Under the pieces are notes generated by a model. The model searched no databases. It worked only from the letters and a program-made list of their open reading frames with translations, and was not told the origin of the DNA. From Antrihabitans auranticaus (GTDB lineage Bacteria; Actinomycetota; Actinomycetes; Mycobacteriales; Mycobacteriaceae), in assembly GCF_016481275.1 (NCBI RefSeq), contig NZ_JAEMNW010000006.1, forward strand, positions 206,293-270,292: a DNA stretch of 64,000 nt. Reading direction: 5' to 3'. Below, one piece after another: positions 1 to 9,001 of this stretch. The translations under genes and the position numbers were made by a program. The first letter of the stretch is position 1. The number at the start of each line of letters is the position of its first letter.

Positions 1-828
1 CCGGTCCTCGTGTTGCTTTCCGGCGAGCAAGGTCTGCTGCAGGGCGCCGGCCGGTTCCGGGAACTCGCGATCGTGCTGGGTGCGGCAGGTGTCTTTCGCG
101 TTGCGCCCGCTGTCGTCGTACTCGCTGTCGGCGGTGGCACGGCGGCTGCTCTCGTTGCCAGCGCGTGCGGTATCGCCGTGACGACTGCGGGAGCGCGCGC
201 GGTCGCGGGTAGGTCCGAGCGCGCAGGGCGGCCGAGTGCCGGCGTAGCGGCGGTGCTGAAGGCGTCGCAGGTGCAGCTCGCAGTCATTGCACTCTCGTCG
301 CTCGACCTCCTCATTGCCCGAATCGTGTTGAGCGAAGACAACGCCGGCCTGTATGCGCTCGGTGCGGTCGCGACGAAGGCCGCTTTCTGGCTACCGCAGG
401 CCGTCGGTGTCGTGCTCTATCCGCGCATGGCACACCCGGAGCACTCGGCGCGCGCGCTGCGTACGGCGCTCGCGGTCTTGGCCGTTCTGGGTGCGGTGAC
501 GGTGCTCGGCGTGCTCGTCGCCTCCCCGCTCGCCCCGCTCGTCGTCGGCGACAAATATTCGCCGGTGCAGGGTTTGCTGTGGGCGTTCGCGCTGCACGGT
601 GCATGCCTGGCAATCGTCCAGTGTGCGTTGCTGTCTGCCATCGCGGGCGATCGCACACGGGTCGCGCTGATCGCCTGGGCCGGCCTCGTCATCGAGGTGT
701 CGCTGATGTTCGCGCTCGGGCATTCGGTCGCGCAGCTGATCGGGATCGCCGTTGCGTGCGCATCGGCGACGGCAATCGTGGCGTGCGCTGTTGCCCTGGA
801 GAATTCCAGATCTATCGTCGTCTCATGA
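1..828 (+). CDS. Polysaccharide/lipid flippase-like membrane protein, 3' fragment
   Basis: The frame is open to the left edge of the window, so the N-terminus is missing; 275 codons and the TGA stop are visible. The product is very hydrophobic, with about seven probable membrane segments and short charged loops. The pattern around residues 110-140 (tyrosine-alanine-leucine, later a proline-glutamine segment and VLYPRM) resembles the C-terminal half of MOP-superfamily flippases that export polysaccharide or lipid-linked sugars. It overlaps the next start by ATGA, so the two are co-transcribed. Family assignment rests on general pattern only; another polytopic family is possible. Confidence 0.6.
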   Translation, partial: PVLVLLSGEQGLLQGAGRFRELAIVLGAAGVFRVAPAVVVLAVGGGTAAALVASACGIAVTTAGARAVAGRSERAGRPSAGVAAVLKASQVQLAVIALSSLDLLIARIVLSEDNAGLYALGAVATKAAFWLPQAVGVVLYPRMAHPEHSARALRTALAVLAVLGAVTVLGVLVASPLAPLVVGDKYSPVQGLLWAFALHGACLAIVQCALLSAIAGDRTRVALIAWAGLVIEVSLMFALGHSVAQLIGIAVACASATAIVACAVALENSRSIVVS

Positions 829-1178
829 TTACCGCCGTCCACACCCTGATCTACGCCGACGACGCAGACGCTGCTCGCGAGTTCTTTCGGGACGTCCTGC
901 AATGGCCGAACGTCGATGCCGGGGGTGGGTGGCTCATTTTCCGGACGGGTCCGAGCGAGCTGGCACTGCATCCCGCCGCTGGACCAGGCACCCAGCACCA
1001 CGAGATCGCGCTGATGTGCGACGACCTCGCGGCCACCATGAGTGATCTCGAGTCACGGGGTGCGGAGTTCACCGGCGAGGTCGACGAGGAACGGTGGGGT
1101 TCGATCGCATACCTGAAGGTGCCTGGTGCCGGCCAGATCTTGATCTACCAGCCCAAGCATCCTGTCGCTTACGAGTAG
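825..1178 (+). CDS. VOC (glyoxalase/bleomycin-resistance fold) protein
   Basis: A 117-residue single-domain protein of the vicinal oxygen chelate family. It has the typical opening (VHTLIYADDADAAREFF), a WLIFR strand, a central HHEIALMCDD metal-ligand strand and a C-terminal strand ending QILIYQPKHP. Single VOC domains act as dimers on diverse small substrates, so the reaction cannot be named. The start ATG overlaps the flippase stop (ATGA), giving translational coupling. The longer upstream reading frame is out of frame with the flippase and was not used. The next gene is convergent, with only 3 bp between the stops. Confidence 0.8.
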   Translation: MITAVHTLIYADDADAAREFFRDVLQWPNVDAGGGWLIFRTGPSELALHPAAGPGTQHHEIALMCDDLAATMSDLESRGAEFTGEVDEERWGSIAYLKVPGAGQILIYQPKHPVAYE

Positions 1179-1181
1179 CGA

Positions 1182-2363
1182 CTACTTCTCCAGGTTCGGC
1201 CTGCGGATCACGTCGGTCTGGCCGTCGAGATTCTGACGGGGGATCTCTTCGGTGCGGTCGGTGGAGTAGTCAGGAGCTGCGCCGCCTGCGGGTTGGTATC
1301 CCGACGGTCCGCCGTTCGCACGCCGACGACCGACCGTGTTTGAGCCGCCGCGCAGACCGAGCACCAATCCGGCGATCAACAGCAGGATGCCGACGATACC
1401 GAGCACGATCGGGATGGTGCGGCCGATCAGCGACAGCTGGTCTGTTCCGTCCTTGGCCCGCTCGATCTGGCTCTCGATCGTCTCCTCGTTGTAGGTCAGA
1501 GCGGCCTTCAGGAGCGACTTCTCGGGTTCGCGGTTTGCGTCGCGCGCGAAGTACTGATGCGGCTCTTCCGAACCCTTGATGACGGTGCCGGTCTCGGGTT
1601 CCACCCAGATCGTCCGAATGTTCGTGTAGTACCGGTCCATCGTGATCGGCGCGTCGGGTGCTTGACCCGGATTCGGTTCGACGCCCCAATTCTCTGCCGA
1701 CTTCGTGACGGAGTTGACCGGCGACTGGACGTGATCGGCCATCTTGGTCGGCGCGATCGTCTGCTGGAACTTGTAGACCTTGGTGCCGTTGATCTCGGTC
1801 TCTTCGATGTAGTCGATCGGGTTCGTCTCGCGAGTATTCAGATCGAAGTAGTCGTAGGACTTCTTCTCCGTGTCGAACGGGAAGCGCCACAGCAGACCCT
1901 TGTGTTCGACGGGAACGAACGGTCCCTCGAAATCGGTCTGGATCGAGCCGATCGGCTCGGCGAGCGCCTCACCTGTCTTGCGATCGAGGGTCACCAGATC
2001 GACGCTCGCGGTGAGCAGGCCCGTGTTGCCTGTGACATCCGTGCGCCGCAGGGTGGAGCCGGCCTGCACGGTGAACTCGTCCGCGTTCGACGGCTCTTCG
2101 ACGGTCAGGAAGCGCTGGGAGATGATCGGGACCTGCTCGTCGACCTTCAGCTTGGCCGCGGTATTCAGCAGCGACTTCGCATCGGCGACGGTGCCCGTTT
2201 TGCCCTGAGTCTCCGCAATTGTCGTTATCCGCAGGTCGAGCGGGGTTTTCTTCAGCTGGCCGAGCGCATAGGTCGGCAGCAGCACAGCTGCGACGAGGAG
2301 AAGCGCACCGAAGAACAGCAGCAGAAATGCCCATGGCCTGCGGGTATCCGAACCTTCTGCCAT
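1182..2363 (-). CDS. DUF3068/PorA-family membrane-anchored envelope protein
   Basis: A 393-residue protein with an N-terminal membrane anchor (about residues 12-32), a large extracytoplasmic domain, and a second membrane segment near residues 320-345 followed by a charged cytoplasmic tail. This is the architecture of DUF3068 proteins of mycolate-containing actinobacteria (M. tuberculosis Rv0227c); some are called PorA-family. The exact role is not established. The start is set by a strong AAGGAG eight bases upstream of ATG; longer frames have no such site. It is followed by a thioesterase gene facing the same way and starts the stretch syntenic with Rv0227c onward. Confidence 0.8.
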   Translation of the reverse strand: MAEGSDTRRPWAFLLLFFGALLLVAAVLLPTYALGQLKKTPLDLRITTIAETQGKTGTVADAKSLLNTAAKLKVDEQVPIISQRFLTVEEPSNADEFTVQAGSTLRRTDVTGNTGLLTASVDLVTLDRKTGEALAEPIGSIQTDFEGPFVPVEHKGLLWRFPFDTEKKSYDYFDLNTRETNPIDYIEETEINGTKVYKFQQTIAPTKMADHVQSPVNSVTKSAENWGVEPNPGQAPDAPITMDRYYTNIRTIWVEPETGTVIKGSEEPHQYFARDANREPEKSLLKAALTYNEETIESQIERAKDGTDQLSLIGRTIPIVLGIVGILLLIAGLVLGLRGGSNTVGRRRANGGPSGYQPAGGAAPDYSTDRTEEIPRQNLDGQTDVIRRPNLEK

Positions 2364-2458
2364 CCTGAAGCTCCTTAGGACTCGCGTGCAACGCCGGTAT
2401 GCGCGGTCGGACGAAAACGTGTCAGCCGACAGTAACAGCCCTGACGTGGGCCATTGCG

Positions 2459-2480
2459 GCGGCGCGGTCGACCGCGCCGC
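2459..2480. repeat. 22-bp perfect palindrome downstream of thioesterase gene
   Basis: An uninterrupted GC-rich palindrome with 11-bp arms (left arm GCGGCGCGGTC) between the thioesterase stop and the DUF3068 start. It could fold as a hairpin with a TCGA loop after the thioesterase gene, but no T-tract follows on the minus strand. It may be a processing or attenuation structure, or a protein site. Confidence 0.4.
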
Positions 2481-2511
2481 GAATTGTAGGGTATTCGGCT
2501 GGCAGAGCGCC

Positions 2512-3282
2512 CTATTCGGTGCCCTCGCGCGGCGGATCGGGCAGCACCACCACACCCGCGTGCGACCGGACGTCACCGTCCACCGCGAACCAGATGTGCA
2601 CCGTGTCGCCGCTGCGCACTGTGTGAATCTGCACGTTTTCGCCGTAGGTGATCGGCTTCGCGTACTCGATCACCAGCCGGTGTGGTTTCGCGAAGAGGTC
2701 GGCGAAACGGTCGGCAACCTCATGGATCCCGTGCCAGTACGAGGCGTTGGTGACGTGCTGGAAATGGTCGACATCGGTTCGGCGCAGCGGAAACTCGAGG
2801 ATGGCGGCGTCCGGATCGAGCGGCTCGCTGAACCACGAGCGCCACCGGAGTCGCTGATCGGTCGCCGTCGTGGCCATCGTCGCGAAGAAGTCGTCGGACA
2901 TCCGCGACGGTCCCATCGTCGCCTTGTTCATGTGGATCCAGAAACCCTCGGTCTCGATCAGTCCGCCCTTGGCGCCGTCGATCCGGACCCGCATGTTGCA
3001 CCAGCGCGGTGACAGCCCGGAGCACCAGCGACGCAAGCGGACCTGCTCGGGCCATTCGATCGGCCGGATCACATCGACGACCGTCCGGCGAACGATCCAG
3101 TGCGGGTGCTCGTCGTGCATCTCGGTGTGGTCGAGGTGCTCGACGCCGGCTTCCTGCAGGTAGCGCGCAGTGGAGTCGAGCCGCAGGTGGTAGTTGTCGT
3201 CCATATCCGCGGTGCCCATGCGCCACGATGTTTCGAAGATGTGGCCGGTCTCGGGGACTGGGGCGAGAGGCTCGGTGTGCAT
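2512..3282 (-). CDS. Acyl-ACP thioesterase-like (tandem hotdog) protein
   Basis: A 256-residue protein resembling the acyl-[acyl-carrier-protein] thioesterase family: two hotdog-like halves, with an N-terminal DMDDNYHLRLDSTARYLQEA region and a second half opening near residue 165 (VDHFQHVTNASYWHG). Such enzymes hydrolyse acyl-ACP or acyl-CoA thioesters to free fatty acids in the cytoplasm. The start at MHTEP was chosen because it leaves a divergent promoter gap to the acyltransferase; residues further upstream are not hydrophobic or conserved-looking. The neighbour on the left is the DUF3068 gene in the same direction, 148 bp away. Substrate length is unknown. Confidence 0.72.
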   Translation of the reverse strand: MHTEPLAPVPETGHIFETSWRMGTADMDDNYHLRLDSTARYLQEAGVEHLDHTEMHDEHPHWIVRRTVVDVIRPIEWPEQVRLRRWCSGLSPRWCNMRVRIDGAKGGLIETEGFWIHMNKATMGPSRMSDDFFATMATTATDQRLRWRSWFSEPLDPDAAILEFPLRRTDVDHFQHVTNASYWHGIHEVADRFADLFAKPHRLVIEYAKPITYGENVQIHTVRSGDTVHIWFAVDGDVRSHAGVVVLPDPPREGTE

Positions 3283-3349
3283 GCCGACATTATTGTTACC
3301 CCGGGTAGCGCGCAGGCAACCGGTTCGCGTCAGGGCACACTTGTGGGCG

Positions 3350-4561
3350 ATGACCGCCACGATCGCGCCGCCCCGACCCGGGTCGCATGTGCTGGGTTTC
3401 GTACCCGCTCTCGAAGGCATGCGCGGTCTTGCCGCGCTCGGCGTTCTGCTGACGCACGTCGCGTTTCAGACCGGTGCGACGGGCACGCCGGTCTTCGGCC
3501 GGATCTGGGGCCGCTTCGACATGGCCGTCGCTGTCTTCTTCGGGCTGTCGGGATTTCTGCTGTGGCGTTCGCATGCTGCCGCAGCGCGCGGACTCGCACC
3601 GGCGCCGTCGACGATCCGGTACCTGATCAATCGTGCGGCTCGGATCCTGCCCGCCTACTGGGTTGTCGTCTGCGCCGTACTGCTGCTCCTGCCACAGGCC
3701 GGCGGTGGCCTGCGTGTCTGGCTCGCGAACCTCGGCCTGGTGCAGGTGTTCGTACCGCTGACGCTGACCGACGGAATGACCCAGATGTGGAGCCTGTCCG
3801 TCGAAGTCGCCTTCTACCTGGTACTTCCGGCGTTTGCATTCGCCCTGGTGTGGTTGCGGGGAGCGCGTGCCGGCTGGCGTATACCGGTACTGCTCGGGCT
3901 CACTGCGCTCAGCTTTGGCTGGTCGTTCGTCGACATCGCGACCCCGGACGGCGTGCACGCGGACAACTGGCTGCCGGGCTACTTCCCGTGGTTCGCGGCG
4001 GGGATGTTGCTCGGCGAGCTGGCTGCGGCGTGTGGGCCGGAGTCGGTCGTTGTCCGCTGGTGCAGCAACCGTGGGTTGATGGCGGCAATCGCGGCCATTG
4101 CGTTTTTCCTGTCGACGACGAATCTCGCCGGACCCGAGGGGCTGACTCGCGCCGAGCCTTGGCAGCACGCCCTCAAGATGGGGTTGGGCGGAATTTTGGG
4201 CTTCGCATTGCTCGCACCACTGGTGCTCGGGAGCGGTAAGCATCGATTCCTCGAGAGCCCGCCGATGCTGGCCGTCGGGCGATGGTCGTACGGAATCTTC
4301 ATCTGGCATGTTGCAGTGCTGTCGATCGTGTTTCCGGTGTTCGGTGTGGTCCCGTTCTCGGGTCGTTTCGTCTATGTGCTGATCGTGACGGTCGCGCTGT
4401 CGATCCCTATCGCGTCCGCGAGTTATGCACTCGTGGAAGAACCGGTTCGGCGCGCGGTCAGACATTGGGAGAGCGCCCGTGCGGTCGGCGGACCGAACAC
4501 GGGTGCCAGCGAAGCGGTCAGTCCGCTCGACGGGGCAGCGCGGACAGCCCGAGCGCAATGA
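3350..4561 (+). CDS. Acyltransferase family 3 (OafA/YrhL-like) integral membrane protein
   Basis: A 403-residue polytopic membrane protein. The opening EGMRGLAALGVLLTHVAF carries the arginine and histidine typical of acyltransferase-3 enzymes, followed by FFGLSGFLLW, the RILPAYW motif and WSLSVEVAFY. About ten membrane segments follow. Such proteins move acyl groups across the membrane onto sugars, glycolipids or polysaccharides of the envelope; M. tuberculosis Rv0228 occupies the same position. The start was set at MTATIAPP, shortly before the catalytic region. It is divergent from the thioesterase gene. Its last 44 bp overlap the 3' end of aftD in convergent orientation. Confidence 0.85.
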   Translation: MTATIAPPRPGSHVLGFVPALEGMRGLAALGVLLTHVAFQTGATGTPVFGRIWGRFDMAVAVFFGLSGFLLWRSHAAAARGLAPAPSTIRYLINRAARILPAYWVVVCAVLLLLPQAGGGLRVWLANLGLVQVFVPLTLTDGMTQMWSLSVEVAFYLVLPAFAFALVWLRGARAGWRIPVLLGLTALSFGWSFVDIATPDGVHADNWLPGYFPWFAAGMLLGELAAACGPESVVVRWCSNRGLMAAIAAIAFFLSTTNLAGPEGLTRAEPWQHALKMGLGGILGFALLAPLVLGSGKHRFLESPPMLAVGRWSYGIFIWHVAVLSIVFPVFGVVPFSGRFVYVLIVTVALSIPIASASYALVEEPVRRAVRHWESARAVGGPNTGASEAVSPLDGAARTARAQ

Positions 4562-7500
4562 CTGCGAGCAATGCCGGTGCCTGCACCCACCAGGAATGGC
4601 CGACGTAGCCATCGGGTGATCGCCATGGTCCGGTGGAGAGCGCTGCGATAGACACTGCGCATGCGGTGCCGGCAAGCCCGACGAGCGCTTGCCGCGCCGT
4701 GATCGATCCGCGTTTCCTTGCGACGTATGCGGTACCCGCAGCCACCGCGGCGGTCACGATGGCGCCGACGGGTCCGGCGATGACGAAGGTCAACCCGAGC
4801 AGCCCGATCCCTGCGGCAATGCGGCTGCGCCACGGTCGTGGAGCCGGTGCCGTGTTGCGTCGCCTGGCCGGAATCGTGGCAAGCAGTGCGAGTGGAACGA
4901 GCAACAGCAGTCCGCCGAAGATCCCGATGCGGTACCACCGATCGTCGGGGAAAGTCATTGTGACGGTGCCGCTTTCGCCCGCCGGAACGATCCAGCCCTG
5001 CTGCCAGCCGTTGACGACGACCGGACGCAGTTGCGTGCCGTCGGGTCCGGTCGCGATCCAGCCCACGTTGTTGCTCTGTGGCACGACCAGGAGTCGTTCC
5101 ACCGCAGCCGATGCGACGTCTACGGTTCGGTGGTTCTCGGTCCAGTCTGCAGGCGTGAGTGGCGTTTTCGCGGGTGGTACTGGTGGGGGCGTGGCCTGCA
5201 GGCCCAGGCGGTCGACGTTGAACAGCGGGCCCGGGTCGACGACTACGTCCTGGGCGCCGGGCGCGAGCGCGACCGACGTGCTGTCGCCACACACCTGTGC
5301 TGAAAGCGGTGCGCCGGTGCGCAATTGGTCGACGGTCGCCGACACCGATGTTCGAACGAGCTGCCCGCTGACCGAGATGACCGGTCCGTCGGCGCAGTCG
5401 ATCACGACTCGGCGGTCGGCGTCGTCGGCGGCCCGGAAAGCGGGCGTCAGCCCCGGCCCCAGCACGGTGACCTCGGCGATTCCAGGTGGTTGCAGGACGG
5501 CGAAACCGATTGCGGTCAAGTCGAGTACGGATTTCCAGGTGTCGATCGACAGTTCGATCCGGTCGGTCACCCGCGGGTGGAGTTCGATCGTGCGGCTGTC
5601 GGCGCTGACCTCGCGAACCTGTGGACCGTCGCCGAGATTCACCGCGACGGACGTGGGCTGGGCGGGGAGTCCGCCGAGGCTCGGATCCACCGTCAGCCCG
5701 GTCACCAGTGTGGGCCGCGGCAACTCGATTGTCAGCGTCGGCTTCGGACCCGCTGGGTTGCGGACCGTGTCTTCCGGCGCGGTCCACGTCGTGCGGGGAT
5801 CGCCGTCCGTCGCCGCGTACGCGGACCCGCGAATATCGCCGATATCGGCTTGCCCGCGAGCAATCGGAAGCGCCGGATCTGTCAGCAGCGTTTCGAGCGC
5901 CGGGCCTTGCCGCGATCTCAGGGTCAGGCTCGGTGCGACGGTCGTGGGAGCTGGAACCTGCAGTGTGCGTTGAAACTTGCCGAACTCCTCGGGCGCGAGA
6001 GCCAGCCCTTTGCTGCAGTAGACGCGCTCGGGTCCGTCGACGCAACCGGTCCGGCCGGGCAGTTCCTGGCCGAGATCCCAGCCCTGGACCGCCGCGCCCG
6101 GCGGGGTCGGTGGGAGGACCGTCCGAAACCTGATTTCGACGGGCTTGGACGTCGCGGGATCGCTGTAGTCTTCCAGCGAAAGTTCGCTGATCCCGAACTG
6201 ATTGCCCTGCGAGCCATCGTCGGTGCGCTGCGCGAGAATTCGGATCCACGGCGTGCGGCCGGGTGGCAGTGCGATGCTGAGCGGCTCGCCGGGCTCGGCG
6301 ATACGCGCAGCGGTGGTGCCGATAGGAGTTTCTACTTCCAGCCACTTCACGGGTGCGCCGACGGCTGCCGGGCTGGTCGTCACCCGTAGCACGCCGCTCG
6401 TGATCGGTGTGTGCAAGTCGAGTCGAAGCCATTGGCCGACAGCGCTTTCCAGGCCGTTGCTGACCCAACTCGTCGCCGGATCGCCGTCGACCGCCGCAGC
6501 CGGACCGCTCCCGGGTGCGCTGCCGCCGAGTTGTGTGGCGTCCGACGCGGAACTCGAGGTGCTGATCGTTGCGCCGGTCCAGTCGCCCTGCACGAGGTCG
6601 GCGCCGTAGACGGGATAGTCGGGGACCAGGTTGTGCGTGCGCCGCGCGTCGTCGGGCGTGCGCAGCGCGGAACTATGGTTGTCGACCTGGCCGAAGTCGG
6701 TCTCCCTGTCCATCGGCGAGTCCGTGACGGTGACAGCCGGGATCGGTAGCCCCGCGCGGGTCGCGTCGCTGGCGAGCAGCGCGGGAGCGTCGGTTCGGGC
6801 GAGGCGCAGCAGCGACTCGGGACCGCCCTGCACGATGGGGACGTCGGCGAGATCGACCGTGTACGGGTCCGTCGGTGACGGTGATCCAGGAGGTCCGACG
6901 CGAAAGATCTCGATCGCGGGATATTCCGGGCGCAGATCCCCGTCGGAAACGAGGTCGTCGACCTGCGGCGGACCGATCGGCTCGCCGAACTGTGCCACCT
7001 TCGCGAAACCCGGCGAGCCGTCGATGGATCGGTGCACGAGCAACGGTCGCGTGGAGCGAGACGTCTCGGGGTCCAGATCGTTGCGGACGACCACGAAACC
7101 GATTCCCTGGGCGAGCAGGGCCGGCGCGAGTTCGGCCGATGGACTGCCGTCGGCAATCAGACGTTGCACCGAATCGAGGGCCCGGATCGCGCCCGGCGGG
7201 TTCAACGGGACCGCATCGCGTGAGACCCACGGCGTGCGTGCGAGGGGTTGTATCGGCTCGTCGCGGGTCAGCCCCCACACCTGGCTGCCGAAGGGTGCAC
7301 CGGGGAGAATCAGGGCTCGTGCGCCACCGGAGTTGGCCTCGAGCCAGTCCGCAGTTTCGTGCCAGTATTCGGGCACCGCGGAGTACACACCGCGCGGCGC
7401 CAGCTTCCCGGTCCATGCCAGCGACGTGGCGAGCACCAGAGCAACGAGGACGAGGCTCGTCAAGCCGACGAGCGGGTTTCGCTCCGGGTGCGCAAATGCG

Positions 7501-8699
7501 TGTCTCGACCGCCGGAACGGGACACTTGCCGGCAGCGGTACGCGACCCAGCAGGTGCGCCAAACCGAGCACGAGCGGCAGTCGGATCAGCGGTTCGAGCT
7601 TGTGGACGTTGCGCAGCGGCGCACCGGAGGAGTCGAGGAAGTGGCGAACTCCGTCGGCGAACGGCGAGCCGAGGTCGCCGATGTAACCGGCCGTGAGCCC
7701 CGCCAGTCCGACGAACAGGATCAGCGTCAGGCGGCCCTTCGCAGGCATCGACCGCATGGCGAGCCCTGCGATGCCGGCCGCCGCGACGACGCCGGTCGCG
7801 AGTACGGCCGCCGGTTGGGTCACGAGTACCGCGCCGGCGATGCGTTCGGGCGAAACGAATGCGCTCCAACTATCGGTGCCGCGCAAAACTTCTGCGAGCG
7901 ACGTCCACTGCGTCGTGACACCGGCGGACTCGATGTAGTCCAGGAACGGCGGACTCACCCTGCCGAGCAGCAACAGCGGGACCAGCCACCACAGTGTCGC
8001 GAGGAAAACCGACGGGACCCACCACCCGGTGAACGTCAGCCAGCACCGATTGGGTTTGTGCGCGGCCCACCACAGCACGGCCACCAGACAGGCGGCCGCG
8101 GTCGCGACTGCGTTGACCGAACCCATCAAAGCGACAGCGACAGCGGACTGTGCCGCGAGCCGCCGGGGACTGCCGTCGCCCCGTAGCGCGAGCACCACTG
8201 GCAGCAGCACCCACGGCGCGAGCATCATCGGGAGGGTCTCCGACGAGATCGAGCCCAGGGTCGTGATGACCCGTGGCGACAGCGCGAAGGCGATACCCGC
8301 GACGATCCGGGAACCACGGGAGCCGATGCCGAGCACCTCGGCGAGCCGGACGATGCCCCAGAAGCCCGCGAGAATCAGCAGCGCCCACCAGATCCGCTGA
8401 GTGATCCACGGCGGAATGCCGAGCAGTTGGCCACCGGAAAAGAACGCACCGTGTGGGAAGAAGTATCCGTACGCCTGATTCTGGACCTGACCGAACGGTG
8501 CCTGGCTCGTCCACAGATGTGAAGCGCGGGCGAGGAAGCCGAGTGGGTTCTGGGTGAGGTCGTATTTGGTGTCGGCGACGATCAGGCCGGGCGACTGGGC
8601 AAAAGCCAGAACAAAGCACGCGATCGCCGCAGCGAAAAACCAGCGGCGATCGAGTGGTTCGGTTCTCAGGCCTGGATCGTCAGCGACTGCCGTACTCAA
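4518..8699 (-). CDS. aftD: Alpha-(1->3)-arabinofuranosyltransferase AftD
   Basis: A 1393-residue GT-C glycosyltransferase that builds arabinan branches of arabinogalactan and lipoarabinomannan from decaprenyl-phosphoarabinose. The N-terminal half has a membrane segment at once (RRWFFAAAIACFVLAF), the sequence IVADTKYDLTQNP, a periplasmic PHGAFFSGGQ loop and about a dozen membrane spans. The middle is extracytoplasmic and holds two segments resembling discoidin/F5-8C carbohydrate-binding modules (AAAVDGDPATSW and AATDGDPRTTW). Four C-terminal spans close the protein. Length matches M. tuberculosis AftD (about 1400). The start is probably TTG at 8699, inside the end of the upstream small gene (20-bp overlap); no ATG or GTG fits as well. 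It converges on the acyltransferase. Confidence 0.9.
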   Translation of the reverse strand: MSTAVADDPGLRTEPLDRRWFFAAAIACFVLAFAQSPGLIVADTKYDLTQNPLGFLARASHLWTSQAPFGQVQNQAYGYFFPHGAFFSGGQLLGIPPWITQRIWWALLILAGFWGIVRLAEVLGIGSRGSRIVAGIAFALSPRVITTLGSISSETLPMMLAPWVLLPVVLALRGDGSPRRLAAQSAVAVALMGSVNAVATAAACLVAVLWWAAHKPNRCWLTFTGWWVPSVFLATLWWLVPLLLLGRVSPPFLDYIESAGVTTQWTSLAEVLRGTDSWSAFVSPERIAGAVLVTQPAAVLATGVVAAAGIAGLAMRSMPAKGRLTLILFVGLAGLTAGYIGDLGSPFADGVRHFLDSSGAPLRNVHKLEPLIRLPLVLGLAHLLGRVPLPASVPFRRSRHAFAHPERNPLVGLTSLVLVALVLATSLAWTGKLAPRGVYSAVPEYWHETADWLEANSGGARALILPGAPFGSQVWGLTRDEPIQPLARTPWVSRDAVPLNPPGAIRALDSVQRLIADGSPSAELAPALLAQGIGFVVVRNDLDPETSRSTRPLLVHRSIDGSPGFAKVAQFGEPIGPPQVDDLVSDGDLRPEYPAIEIFRVGPPGSPSPTDPYTVDLADVPIVQGGPESLLRLARTDAPALLASDATRAGLPIPAVTVTDSPMDRETDFGQVDNHSSALRTPDDARRTHNLVPDYPVYGADLVQGDWTGATISTSSSASDATQLGGSAPGSGPAAAVDGDPATSWVSNGLESAVGQWLRLDLHTPITSGVLRVTTSPAAVGAPVKWLEVETPIGTTAARIAEPGEPLSIALPPGRTPWIRILAQRTDDGSQGNQFGISELSLEDYSDPATSKPVEIRFRTVLPPTPPGAAVQGWDLGQELPGRTGCVDGPERVYCSKGLALAPEEFGKFQRTLQVPAPTTVAPSLTLRSRQGPALETLLTDPALPIARGQADIGDIRGSAYAATDGDPRTTWTAPEDTVRNPAGPKPTLTIELPRPTLVTGLTVDPSLGGLPAQPTSVAVNLGDGPQVREVSADSRTIELHPRVTDRIELSIDTWKSVLDLTAIGFAVLQPPGIAEVTVLGPGLTPAFRAADDADRRVVIDCADGPVISVSGQLVRTSVSATVDQLRTGAPLSAQVCGDSTSVALAPGAQDVVVDPGPLFNVDRLGLQATPPPVPPAKTPLTPADWTENHRTVDVASAAVERLLVVPQSNNVGWIATGPDGTQLRPVVVNGWQQGWIVPAGESGTVTMTFPDDRWYRIGIFGGLLLLVPLALLATIPARRRNTAPAPRPWRSRIAAGIGLLGLTFVIAGPVGAIVTAAVAAGTAYVARKRGSITARQALVGLAGTACAVSIAALSTGPWRSPDGYVGHSWWVQAPALLAVIALGLSALPRRAD

Positions 8700-8931
8700 C
8701 CCGGTCGAGCAGCGACGATTGCGGATCCTGCTTGGTCGGCTCGGGCCGCTCGTTGTCTTGCACGATCTGGGTGAGCGCAAGGATCGCAGCAATGCCTACG
8801 AGGAGACCGCCGGCGACCGCCGCGCCACCGCTCTGCACGAATGCCTGACGCTTGAAGCCGACAACAGCGAGAGCAATCCCGACGAGCGCCAACACAACTG
8901 CGCCGATCACTATGGGCCAGGACAAAGCCAC
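8680..8931 (-). CDS. Small two-span membrane protein upstream of aftD
   Basis: An 83-residue protein with two membrane segments (about residues 5-25 and 35-55) and a charged C-terminal tail rich in Asp, Glu and Arg. It lies where M. tuberculosis has the small protein Rv0236A just upstream of aftD. Its stop lies inside the 5' end of aftD, so the two genes are probably translationally coupled. GTG at 8931 is annotated; a TTG two codons later sits seven bases after GGGAG and could be the real start. No biochemical function is known to me. Confidence 0.7.
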   Translation of the reverse strand: MALSWPIVIGAVVLALVGIALAVVGFKRQAFVQSGGAAVAGGLLVGIAAILALTQIVQDNERPEPTKQDPQSSLLDRVEYGSR

Positions 8932-9001
8932 ACTCCCGTCATTCGGCGGACAACTCCGGACACGGTATCACTCGCCGCCGCCCACACCGGGGAGGCAGCC
9001 C

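Noticed and set aside
2459..2480. Calling the palindrome a true intrinsic terminator
   Set aside because: No T-tract on either side and almost no loop; listed only as a repeat.
4423..6468. A 681-codon minus-strand frame within aftD in another phase
   Set aside because: No domain or motif is recognisable, Arg and Thr are in excess, and aftD is clear in its own frame.
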